A stretch of DNA of 8,647 nucleotides from Bacilli bacterium. GTDB lineage: Bacteria; Bacillota_I; Bacilli_A; RFN20; CAG-288. Positions 1 to 5,131 of this stretch are shown here, piece after piece. The DNA is taken from positions 1 to 8,647 of the forward strand of contig JALFLX010000115.1 in the NCBI GenBank assembly GCA_022774485.1, read 5' to 3'. The translations under genes were made by a program, and so were the position numbers. The number at the start of each line of letters is the position of its first letter. The stretch's first letter is position 1. The notes under the pieces are model-generated. The model did no database searches, was not told where the DNA came from, and worked only from the letters and a program-made list of their open reading frames with translations.

Positions 1-779
1 CTCGGTTTCTTATCTGTGACAAGTTTGACATCTCTTCCGACCATGAGGCGGCTAAGTTCATTGACATCGGTATCTTTGGTGTTCAAAGTGCCTAAGCAAC
101 GGCCTTTTCTTAGGACCGTGACACGATCTGAAACTTCCATGATCTCATTGAGCTTGTGGCTGATGAAGAGAATTGATTTTCCCTCACTGACAAGCTGTTT
201 CATGGATTGCATCAACTCCTCGATTTCTTGAGGCGTTAAAACCGCAGTCGGCTCATCGAAAATCAAGATGTCGTTATTGCGGTAAAGCATCTTTAAAATT
301 TCAACCTTCTGCTGCTCTCCAACAGGCATGACATCGATTTTCTTATCCAAATCGACTTTGAAATGGAATTTTTCACAAAGATCAATTAAGGATTGACGGA
401 CAGATTTCGGTTTTAAGAAACCGAAGGCTTTGGTTACAGGTTCATATCCTAAGATGATGTTTTGTAACGCTGTGTAACAACCGACTAATTTAAAGTGCTG
501 GTGAACCATACCGATGCCATAACGAGTCGCATCGTTCGGATTTTTGATCTTAACCTTTTCACCGCGGACATATATTTCACCTCCATCCTGTTGATAGAGG
601 CCGAATAAGACACTCATTAAAGTGGATTTACCCGCACCATTTTCACCTAACAAAGCGTGAATTTCACCTTTTCTTAAGGTGAGAGATATATCATCGTTCG
701 CTTTGATACCGGGGAATACTTTGGTGATGTGTTTTAATTCGATGACATTTTCAAATTGTTCTTCGCTCATTCTGTCCAT
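1..779 (-). CDS. BMP-type nucleoside ABC transporter ATP-binding protein (3' end cut by window edge)
   Basis: This is the ATPase of a nucleoside importer of the RbsA/YufO (NupO) type, which couples cytoplasmic ATP hydrolysis to uptake of substrate delivered by the BMP lipoprotein encoded just upstream. The 259 visible residues cover the first nucleotide-binding domain: Walker A GENGAGKST (45-53), Q-loop in HQHF (Gln94), a PVGEQQKVEI signature (152-161) of the non-LSGGQ kind usual in this subfamily, Walker B ILIFDEP (171-177, Glu176) and switch His208 in ISHK. Family members have two such domains in about 500 residues, so roughly half is missing to the left. The start is uncertain: ATG at 779 lies only 3-4 bases after an AGAAGGG ribosome site, and an in-frame ATG at 770 lies about 12 bases after it. 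It follows the lipoprotein gene after a hairpin-bearing 68-base gap. Family is sure; nucleoside specificity is inferred from the neighbour. Confidence 0.93.
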   Translation of the reverse strand, partial: MDRMSEEQFENVIELKHITKVFPGIKANDDISLTLRKGEIHALLGENGAGKSTLMSVLFGLYQQDGGEIYVRGEKVKIKNPNDATRYGIGMVHQHFKLVGCYTALQNIILGYEPVTKAFGFLKPKSVRQSLIDLCEKFHFKVDLDKKIDVMPVGEQQKVEILKMLYRNNDILIFDEPTAVLTPQEIEELMQSMKQLVSEGKSILFISHKLNEIMEVSDRVTVLRKGRCLGTLNTKDTDVNELSRLMVGRDVKLVTDKKP

Positions 780-792
780 TTCCCTTCTTTTT

Positions 793-828
793 AATAAAAG
801 GGTATAGGTGAGATGATACCTATACCCT
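793..828 (-). terminator. Intercistronic hairpin between lipoprotein and ATPase genes
   Basis: GGGTATAGGT at 800-809 pairs perfectly with ACCTATACCC at 818-827, and A799-T828 adds an eleventh pair; the loop is 8 nt. Read on the minus strand the stem is followed by TTTTATT, an imperfect U-tract. It probably acts as a leaky terminator or an mRNA-stabilising 3' structure. Either would make the binding-protein transcript more abundant than that of the ATPase, a common arrangement in binding-protein ABC operons. The direction is chosen because the U-tract is on the minus strand. Confidence 0.7.
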
Positions 829-847
829 GAAAAGTCAATTAATTAGA

Positions 848-2152
848 TTAGAGGACGTAGTTGACTTCAATGGCATTGGAGCAACCGAAGTTGTGATCCT
901 TTAATTTAGCATCATCAGAGTTGGAATTGACTTTGACTTTGCCAGCTTTGAGGTCAGCTAAGAGAGCTTCGTATTCAGCGATTTTGAAGTTCTTGAAGCC
1001 CCAGCAGCCTTCATCACCAGTGGTCGCAGGAGTCGGGAGGACGCAGTTGTCAGACTTGGCACCGACAGTGACGACATTACCAGCTAAAGTCTTGTTCCAA
1101 GCACCATCGTTGTTGACCCAGCCAGCGAGTAAGACTTTGGTGGCATTGGTTAAGTTCTTCATGGCGGAAGTGATGCAAGACTCCTGAGAGGCACCTAAAG
1201 AAGTGTCAGCGTGCTGGTTGACATCGACACCGATCCAAGGCTTGTTATCGTTAGCCTGGGAAGCGGCAGTGACAGACTGATAGACAGCACCACCGCAACC
1301 GAAGATGACTTCGGTACCGGACTGATACCAGGTGTTGCAGTTAGCAGTAGCGGCAGCAGTCGGGGCGAATTCACCGGCATAATAGTAGTTGATCTTGACA
1401 GCTTTGTCATCGAGCTTTAACTCTTTGGCAGCAGCATCAGCACCCTGGCAATAGCCAGAACCATAGCGGACAACGGCAGGAACAGCCATACCGCCGCAGA
1501 AGCCTAATGTTCTGAAGCCTTCTTTGACAGCAGCGTAACCAGCTAAGAAACCAGACTGTTCTTCACGATAGATGACGGAAGTGACCTTGTCGGTATACTC
1601 ATAAGGTGCATAACCGTTATCGGAGTCTTCTTTGACGCAGTCGAGCGCTAAGAGGCAGACGTCCTTGAAAGCCGGATCATCGATGGCCTTCTTGATGGCA
1701 GGCTGGAAGAGGAAGCCAGGAAGAATGATGACTTTGGCGCCCCACTGAGCGACAGTCTTCATAGCGGCTAAGCGGCCTTGAGTGTCGTAGGCGTTCTCAG
1801 CGGGCTGGACATATTTGGTGTGAATCTTACCAGTTTCGACGCAGTAGCTAGTAGAGTTGATGGTTCCGCCGCCGTTCTCGGTAGCAAAGTTGTTGACACC
1901 CGCCCACGCAGACTCGTTGAACGAATGGTCATTTAAGGTACCGGAATCAGTGACAAGACCGATCTTGAGAGGATTCTCCTCAGTGTAGCCAGCTAACTTA
2001 GCATCAGCGGCTTTGGTTTCAGTGCCGATATCAGTTTCCTTTAATTCGAAGAACTCGACTTCGGAAGGCTGACCTTCATTTCCGCCGCAAGCGACAATGG
2101 CGAGAGAGGAGAGAGCGATGAGACCGACACGCATCATAAGAGACTTTTTCAT
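848..2152 (-). CDS. BMP-family nucleoside-binding lipoprotein
   Basis: This is the substrate-binding lipoprotein of a nucleoside ABC importer (basic membrane protein / PnrA / BmpA family), anchored on the outer face of the cytoplasmic membrane. It has 434 residues: a lipoprotein signal peptide with Lys-Lys start, hydrophobic core and lipobox IVAC (lipidated Cys22), a linker to about 60, then the periplasmic-binding-like fold. Recognisable BMP blocks are IGLVTDSGTLNDHSFNES (64-81), VIILPGFLFQ (141-150), EEQSGFLAGYAA (197-208), GFCGGMAVPAVVRYGSGY (217-234), VIFGCGGAVYQ (282-292) and KPWIGVDVNQ (304-313). The ATG at 2152 is chosen because it begins the signal peptide and follows AAGGGGG at about 11 bases; the frame stays open to 2290, but that extension lies in the structured leader. 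It is longer than typical members (about 340-370) and carries 11 cysteines besides the lipid one. The ATPase gene lies downstream and a deaminase-like gene upstream on the same strand. Confidence 0.93.
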   Translation of the reverse strand: MKKSLMMRVGLIALSSLAIVACGGNEGQPSEVEFFELKETDIGTETKAADAKLAGYTEENPLKIGLVTDSGTLNDHSFNESAWAGVNNFATENGGGTINSTSYCVETGKIHTKYVQPAENAYDTQGRLAAMKTVAQWGAKVIILPGFLFQPAIKKAIDDPAFKDVCLLALDCVKEDSDNGYAPYEYTDKVTSVIYREEQSGFLAGYAAVKEGFRTLGFCGGMAVPAVVRYGSGYCQGADAAAKELKLDDKAVKINYYYAGEFAPTAAATANCNTWYQSGTEVIFGCGGAVYQSVTAASQANDNKPWIGVDVNQHADTSLGASQESCITSAMKNLTNATKVLLAGWVNNDGAWNKTLAGNVVTVGAKSDNCVLPTPATTGDEGCWGFKNFKIAEYEALLADLKAGKVKVNSNSDDAKLKDHNFGCSNAIEVNYVL

Positions 2153-2183
2153 ACTATAATTTTCCCCCTTCGTATGAATATTT

Positions 2184-2214
2184 TTGAAAAAATGAACTCT
2201 AGTTGAGTTCATTT
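2184..2214 (-). terminator. Terminator-like hairpin in the lipoprotein gene leader
   Basis: The arms 2190-2199 and 2205-2214 pair over 10 bp around a 5-nt loop. On the minus strand the stem runs straight into six T (GAGTTCATTTTTTC), the form of an intrinsic terminator, although the stem is AT-rich and so modest in strength. It lies about 35 bases before the lipoprotein start codon, where termination would block expression. Its 5' arm (in RNA sense) overlaps the 3' arm of the larger hairpin at 2208-2253, so the two cannot form together. Confidence 0.6.
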
Positions 2215-2253
2215 CATCCAAGAAAAGTGATAGGGATCTTTGGATGAAATGAA
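2208..2253 (-). promoter_or_regulatory. Antiterminator-like hairpin competing with the leader terminator
   Basis: TTCATTTCATCCAA at 2208-2221 pairs perfectly over 14 bp with TTGGATGAAATGAA at 2240-2253; two further pairs are possible across a single-base bulge. It is transcribed before the terminator-like hairpin and would sequester bases 2208-2214, the first-transcribed arm of that hairpin. As this stem forms first and is longer, the default may be read-through, with some upstream event needed to open it. The pairing is seen directly; the switching role is inference. Confidence 0.55.
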
Positions 2254-2319
2254 TAGCCCTCATTAAGGCTGAGGCTAGAGACAGAGCCACCGTTTACAGC
2301 TCACTATATCCATTTCTTC
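2254..2319 (-). promoter_or_regulatory. Structured 5' part of the leader RNA, possible ligand-sensing domain
   Basis: Between the predicted transcription start (about 2319) and the antiterminator-like stem lies a hairpin at 2254-2277 (TAGCC/GGCTA plus TCA/TGA with one bulged base, 7-nt loop) stacked directly against that stem. A shorter GAGC/GCTC hairpin sits at 2284-2302. Bases 2273-2276 can instead pair with 2285-2288 (GGCT/AGCC), offering an alternative fold. A 12-codon open frame (ATG 2313, TAG at 2275) also exists but has no good ribosome site. I do not recognise any known riboswitch consensus here. Confidence 0.4.
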
Positions 2320-2325
2320 GCGGAT

Positions 2326-2354
2326 ATGATAACACGATTTCTTATGCGTGAAAA
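2326..2354 (-). promoter_or_regulatory. Predicted promoter of the lipoprotein gene
   Basis: On the minus strand an extended -10, TG-T-TATCAT (hexamer 2331-2326), stands 17 bases after a weak -35 TTTTCA (2354-2349). Transcription would begin near 2319, giving a leader of about 165 nt. A/T-rich tracts upstream (2421-2454 region) could serve as an UP element. ATATCC/GGATAT arms at 2321-2326 and 2305-2310 straddle the predicted start and could be an operator. Confidence 0.5.
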
Positions 2355-2360
2355 TACTTT
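2348..2360 (-). repeat. 13-base element shared with the fba upstream region (copy 1)
   Basis: The minus strand reads AAAGTATTTTCAC here, identical to plus-strand 3651-3663 upstream of fba. The copy overlaps the predicted -35 hexamer of the lipoprotein promoter. GAAA...TTTC gives it partial dyad symmetry, as expected for a repressor site, but it is AT-rich and short. Confidence 0.4.
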
Positions 2361-2446
2361 CTTTATCTCGGTATCGCTTTCAAGGCTATTTCTTCGTGGA
2401 ATCTTGTTTGAAAGTATTGATTTTTTTGAGTTTTGTTGATTTTTTT

Positions 2447-2474
2447 CAAAAAAACCGCACCGGGTTGGTGCGGT
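2447..2474 (-). terminator. Strong intrinsic terminator after the deaminase-like gene
   Basis: ACCGCACC (2454-2461 on the plus strand) pairs with GGTGCGGT (2467-2474) over 8 bp, mostly G-C, around a 5-nt loop. It is followed on the minus strand by a run of seven T. It begins six bases past the deaminase-like stop codon and separates that gene from the lipoprotein transcription unit. Confidence 0.92.
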
Positions 2475-2480
2475 CAGTGA

Positions 2481-3425
2481 TTACTTATGAAAGGATAGCT
2501 TTTCCGCCATCTCGATTCCCTTCGAAAGGCTCTGATAAGGGACAGCGAGGATGTGGGAAGCATCAAAGAGCTCCTCTTTGGTGTTTGTTCCAAAAGTGGT
2601 TCTTGCATAGGAGCACGGAATGACAAGGACATTATTTTCCGCATATGTTCTCATCGGGTGAGAAGAGAGAGAAGGAAGCTTTTTGGTGAGATAGCTCGCT
2701 TTTGCAGAACATTCGAGAATCACGTTGTGAGTTCTAAGAGCGTGAATCGCTTGTTTTGAGAGAGAGGCATGAAGACCTTGGAAGATTCTTCGAGCGCCGT
2801 TATCACAAGCGTAGATGACATCCATCTCATCATCAGCATCGACAGCGTAGGAGAAGCGCATCGAGCGGATCAAGTTAATCTCTTCTCCGAAGAGGAAGAG
2901 AGGATAACTTCCATCATCGGTTCCGGAGATGCGAAGACCGCAGACACAAGTTCCTTTATATCTGTTTGCTAAGAGAATGGTCTCGTGATTGACTTCTTTA
3001 TCTTCCTGTCTCAAGATTCCTAAGACAAGACCGATTTTAATAGAGTGTTCGACTTGTCCTAAGCCTCTTCCGATACCGCAGAGGACAGCATCGACTACTT
3101 CTCTTTGAGAAAGACCTTTTCTTGTGTGAAGAGAGGGGATGAGATTGATCTCAGCATATGTGAGTCCTTCGTTTGCTAAATCCAAGACAAGCTCATAGGC
3201 GACACGCTCTAAGCTGACAGCGTTTTGAAGTACTTTCAAGACAAATTCTTCTTTCTCTTGAAGCTCTTCTTCCTCCACCGGAGCGGAGACAATTATTTTT
3301 TCTCTCACTTCTTCGAGCTTATCAAACTCTAGCGGAATTCCGACTGCGTTGTAGTACTGGTTGTACAATTCAGCGATGGTTTTGACTCGACAGGAGCCGA
3401 TGAACTTGCAGTTTACCTCAATCAT
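2481..3425 (-). CDS. Adenosine deaminase-fold protein lacking the catalytic metal site (probable pseudoenzyme)
   Basis: This 314-residue protein aligns by eye along the whole adenosine deaminase family, but its active site is gone. The N-terminal strand ELHxHLDGS appears as EVNCKFIGS (3-11), replacing both zinc histidines (Asn5, Lys7). YAEINLIPSLHTRKGLS (90-106) matches the conserved YxExRfxPxxH..kGLs block. The HAGE region is AVDADDE (194-200) with no histidine. IGHG is IFQG (214-217, His to Gln). NTDDP becomes CSYAR (271-275), losing both aspartates. PSLSSHPMR (251-259) matches the family's psLxxHPi. Deamination is therefore unlikely; nucleoside binding, sensing or a scaffold role is possible but unproven. 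The frame is intact, with a GGGAG ribosome site about 8 bases before ATG 3425, its own promoter and a strong terminator. It lies upstream of the nucleoside lipoprotein gene on the same strand. Annotation as active adenosine deaminase would be misleading. Confidence 0.8.
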   Translation of the reverse strand: MIEVNCKFIGSCRVKTIAELYNQYYNAVGIPLEFDKLEEVREKIIVSAPVEEEELQEKEEFVLKVLQNAVSLERVAYELVLDLANEGLTYAEINLIPSLHTRKGLSQREVVDAVLCGIGRGLGQVEHSIKIGLVLGILRQEDKEVNHETILLANRYKGTCVCGLRISGTDDGSYPLFLFGEEINLIRSMRFSYAVDADDEMDVIYACDNGARRIFQGLHASLSKQAIHALRTHNVILECSAKASYLTKKLPSLSSHPMRTYAENNVLVIPCSYARTTFGTNTKEELFDASHILAVPYQSLSKGIEMAEKLSFHK

Positions 3426-3471
3426 AGCTAGATTCTCCCATTTCTTACCTTTAGCGATTTTTTAGCACTTA

Positions 3472-3500
3472 ATTATAGAAAGATATTATAGATTTTACAA
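3472..3500 (-). promoter_or_regulatory. Predicted promoter of the deaminase-like gene
   Basis: On the minus strand TTGTAA (3500-3495) and a perfect TATAAT (3477-3472) are separated by exactly 17 bases. Transcription would start near 3465, giving a leader of about 40 nt that includes the GGGAG ribosome site. A second TATAAT lies within the spacer but lacks a good -35. Confidence 0.75.
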
Positions 3501-3535
3501 TTAACTATCTTTATTTTACATATTTTAGGTTGCGA

Positions 3536-3643
3536 ATGAACACGATTGTTAAAAAAACAAACGATAGCAGCGATTCTTTCTTTGCATTCTTAGTAAAATG
3601 TTGTTATCGCATCGCTTTGAAGCGAAAAAAGTTAAAAGGTTAA
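3536..3643 (+). CDS. Possible 35-residue basic small protein (speculative)
   Basis: ATG at 3536 opens a 35-codon frame ending in TAA at 3643, with a weak TAGGT ribosome site 6 bases before it. The product would have a polar N-terminus, a short hydrophobic stretch (about residues 15-23, with a Cys-Cys pair) and a strongly basic end RIALKRKKLKG. I do not recognise it. No clear promoter precedes it, and a frame of this length arises easily by chance, so this is a candidate only. Confidence 0.2.
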   Translation: MNTIVKKTNDSSDSFFAFLVKCCYRIALKRKKLKG

Positions 3644-3650
3644 ACAGAGA

Positions 3651-3663
3651 AAAGTATTTTCAC
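3651..3663 (+). repeat. 13-base element shared with the lipoprotein promoter (copy 2)
   Basis: AAAGTATTTTCAC here is identical to the minus-strand sequence at 2348-2360. In this copy the surrounding bases read GAAAA-GTA-TTTTC, a 5+5 dyad, lying 15 bases upstream of the fba -35. It could be an operator common to both promoters or a coincidence in AT-rich DNA. Confidence 0.4.
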
Positions 3664-3671
3664 CTCCGTTC

Positions 3672-3689
3672 TTTTGATTGAAATCAAAA
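3672..3689. promoter_or_regulatory. Palindrome centred on the fba -35, candidate operator
   Basis: TTTTGATT-GA-AATCAAAA is a perfect 8+8 inverted repeat with a 2-base centre. The -35 hexamer TTGAAA (3678-3683) lies across its middle, a position where a bound dimeric regulator would block RNA polymerase. The regulator is unknown. Confidence 0.45.
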
Positions 3690-3706
3690 CGGAAAGAATA
3701 TACAAT
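3678..3706 (+). promoter_or_regulatory. Predicted fba promoter
   Basis: TTGAAA (3678-3683) and TACAAT (3701-3706) are 17 bases apart, each one mismatch from the sigma-A consensus. Transcription would start near 3713, leaving a short leader of about 23 nt with the GAGAGG ribosome site. Confidence 0.82.
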
Positions 3707-3735
3707 ACTTCCGATTGAAAGAGAGGATCATTGTA

Positions 3736-4620
3736 ATGATTGTCAACGCTACTAGAATGTTACAGGCCGCGAAAAAAGGCCATTATGCAGTCGGTCACTT
3801 CAACACCAACAATTTGGAGTGGACCAAAGCGATTTTGCTCACTGCTCAGAAGCTGAACAGCCCTGTCATCATCGCTTCTTCTATGGGTGCTGCCAAATAT
3901 ATGGGTGGCTACAAAGTTGTCGCCAATATGATCCGCGGTCTCGATGAGGCTTTAGGAATCACTGTTCCTGTCGCCATCCATCTCGATCACGGAAATTATG
4001 AAGCTGCCAAAGCTTGTATCGAAGCCGGCTTCACTTCCATCATGTTTGACGGTTCTTCCCTTCCGTTTGATGAGAATATCGCTAAGACCAAAGAGCTTGT
4101 CGCATTAGCGCATGACAAGGGCTTATCTATCGAGGCTGAGGTTGGTGCGATCGGTGGAACTGAAGATGGCATCACCGCGGATGGTGAAGTTGCAGATCCG
4201 GAAGAGTGCAAAGTCATCGCTTCCTTAGGAATCGATTTCTTAGCTGCCGGTATCGGAAACATCCACGGCATCTATCCGGAAGGCTGGAGCGGACTTCACT
4301 TCGACGCCTTAGAGAAAATCAATCAGGCGACTGATTACATCCCGCTTGTCCTCCATGGTGGAACTGGTATCCCGGATGATCAGATCACTCATGCCATCCA
4401 CGATGGTATCAGCAAGATCAATGTTAACACTGATTGCCAGCTTGTTTTTGCAGAAGCTACAATCGAATATTGCAAAGCCGGCAAAGCGGATCCGACTGCG
4501 GAGAATTCCTCCAAGGGTTATGATCCTAGAAAACTTCTCAAGCCTGGCTTTGAAGCAATCTGCAAGAAAGTGGAGGAGAAGATCAGACTCTTCGGCTCTG
4601 CTGATAAAGCTAATTACTAA
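3736..4620 (+). CDS. fba: Class II fructose-bisphosphate aldolase
   Basis: This zinc-dependent cytoplasmic aldolase reversibly splits fructose 1,6-bisphosphate into dihydroxyacetone phosphate and glyceraldehyde 3-phosphate in glycolysis. The 294 residues match the family's usual 285-305. Seen motifs: substrate loop FNTNNLEW (22-29), catalytic Asp84 and metal His85 in HLDHG (82-86), Glu135 in EAEVGAIGG (133-141), metal His177 in GNIHGIYPEGW (174-184), metal His207 in LHGGTG (206-211) and the phosphate-binding KINVNTD (227-233). The GNIHG.YPE.W form resembles streptococcal and clostridial Fba rather than tagatose-bisphosphate aldolase, and no tagatose genes are nearby, though that activity cannot be excluded. 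ATG 3736 is chosen because it begins the conserved MIVNATRML and has GAGAGG 9 bases upstream; an in-frame TTG at 3715 would put that site inside the gene. It stands alone between its promoter and a strong terminator. Confidence 0.96.
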   Translation: MIVNATRMLQAAKKGHYAVGHFNTNNLEWTKAILLTAQKLNSPVIIASSMGAAKYMGGYKVVANMIRGLDEALGITVPVAIHLDHGNYEAAKACIEAGFTSIMFDGSSLPFDENIAKTKELVALAHDKGLSIEAEVGAIGGTEDGITADGEVADPEECKVIASLGIDFLAAGIGNIHGIYPEGWSGLHFDALEKINQATDYIPLVLHGGTGIPDDQITHAIHDGISKINVNTDCQLVFAEATIEYCKAGKADPTAENSSKGYDPRKLLKPGFEAICKKVEEKIRLFGSADKANY

Positions 4621-4628
4621 ATTCAGAA

Positions 4629-4661
4629 ATGAAAAAAAGCATCTTCGGATGCTTTTTTCAT
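4629..4661. terminator. Bidirectional terminator with a C(UUCG)G loop between fba and the ybaK-like gene
   Basis: AAAAAAGCATC (4633-4643) pairs with GATGCTTTTTT (4648-4658) around TTCG, forming the very stable cUUCGg tetraloop. The A run on one side and T run on the other give U-tracts in both directions, so it serves both convergent genes. The TGA stop of the minus-strand gene (4660-4658) lies at the base of the stem. Confidence 0.92.
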
Positions 4662-5131
4662 TTGCAGAGATCAGCGTATTCGCCTTGGCAAAACGAAATT
4701 AAGTCTTCTGGGTTGATCTCAATTTGAAGTCCTCTTCTTCCGCCTGATACATAGACACTGTCAAAGAGACACATCGTCTCATCGAAATAGGTTTTCAATT
4801 TCTTTTTCGTCCCGATAGGAGAGCATCCTCCGTGGATATATCCAGTTAGAGGGAGAAGCTCTTTTTGCGGAATCATCTCGATATTTTTCTCTCCGCAGGC
4901 TTTGGCAGCTTTCTTTAAATCGAGTTCTTTTTCTCCTGGGATAACAAAGAGATAGTGTTCTAGACTCTTTCCGACTGTGACAAGAGTCTTGAACACTCGC
5001 TCTGTATCTTGCGAGAGAATTTTAGCAACTTCCACAGCGCTCAAGGCTTTTTCTGGATCGTATTCGTGAGGTAGATAGGAGATAGAGGCTGCGTCAAGAA
5101 GACGCATCGCGTTTGTCTTTGTCTCTTTCAT
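4658..5131 (-). CDS. ybaK: YbaK/EbsC-family Cys-tRNA(Pro) deacylase
   Basis: This is a cytoplasmic editing hydrolase; characterised YbaK proteins remove cysteine wrongly attached to tRNA(Pro) by prolyl-tRNA synthetase. Its 157 residues match the family's usual 155-160. The catalytic lysine is Lys48 in the VFKTLV motif (46-51). GYIHGGCSPIGTKKK (97-111) matches the family's GxxxGGxSPxG substrate loop, and the C-terminal SGGRRGLQIEINPEDL (129-144) also fits. ATG 5131 overlaps the fmt stop as ATGA, so the two genes are translationally coupled in one operon; AAGGGA inside the end of fmt serves as ribosome site. The stop lies in the shared terminator stem. Related families (ProX, Ala-tRNA editing) are possible, but the SPIG loop favours YbaK. 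Confidence 0.9.
   Translation of the reverse strand: MKETKTNAMRLLDAASISYLPHEYDPEKALSAVEVAKILSQDTERVFKTLVTVGKSLEHYLFVIPGEKELDLKKAAKACGEKNIEMIPQKELLPLTGYIHGGCSPIGTKKKLKTYFDETMCLFDSVYVSGGRRGLQIEINPEDLISFCQGEYADLCK

Larger units (their letters stand above)
3426..3735. other. Intergenic region with divergent promoters (310 bases)
   Basis: This AT-rich spacer between the deaminase-like gene and fba holds a promoter facing left (3472-3500), a promoter facing right (3678-3706) with an 18-base palindrome on its -35, one copy of a 13-base shared element, and a weak 35-codon open frame. I see no tRNA or convincing terminator in it. Confidence 0.7.

Noticed and set aside
2153..2290. N-terminal extension of the lipoprotein reading frame to 2290
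   Set aside because: It would bury the lipoprotein signal peptide 46 residues inside the protein, and the stretch forms the leader hairpins. ATG 2152 has a good ribosome site.
2254..2319. T-box or purine riboswitch
   Set aside because: A GGTGG string is present (2287-2291 on the minus strand) but is not in an antiterminator bulge followed by ACCGCG. The purine core J2/3 sequence and paired loops are absent.
2481..3425. Calling the deaminase-like gene a pseudogene
   Set aside because: There is no stop, frameshift or truncation, and promoter, ribosome site and terminator are all good. Loss is confined to catalytic positions.
3612..3630. Small hairpin TCGCT-TTGA-AGCGA as a terminator
   Set aside because: Only five pairs, followed by A rather than T on the plus strand and no T-run on the minus strand.
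3715..3735. TTG start for fba seven codons upstream
   Set aside because: It would place the GAGAGG ribosome site inside the coding sequence, and ATG 3736 matches the family N-terminus.
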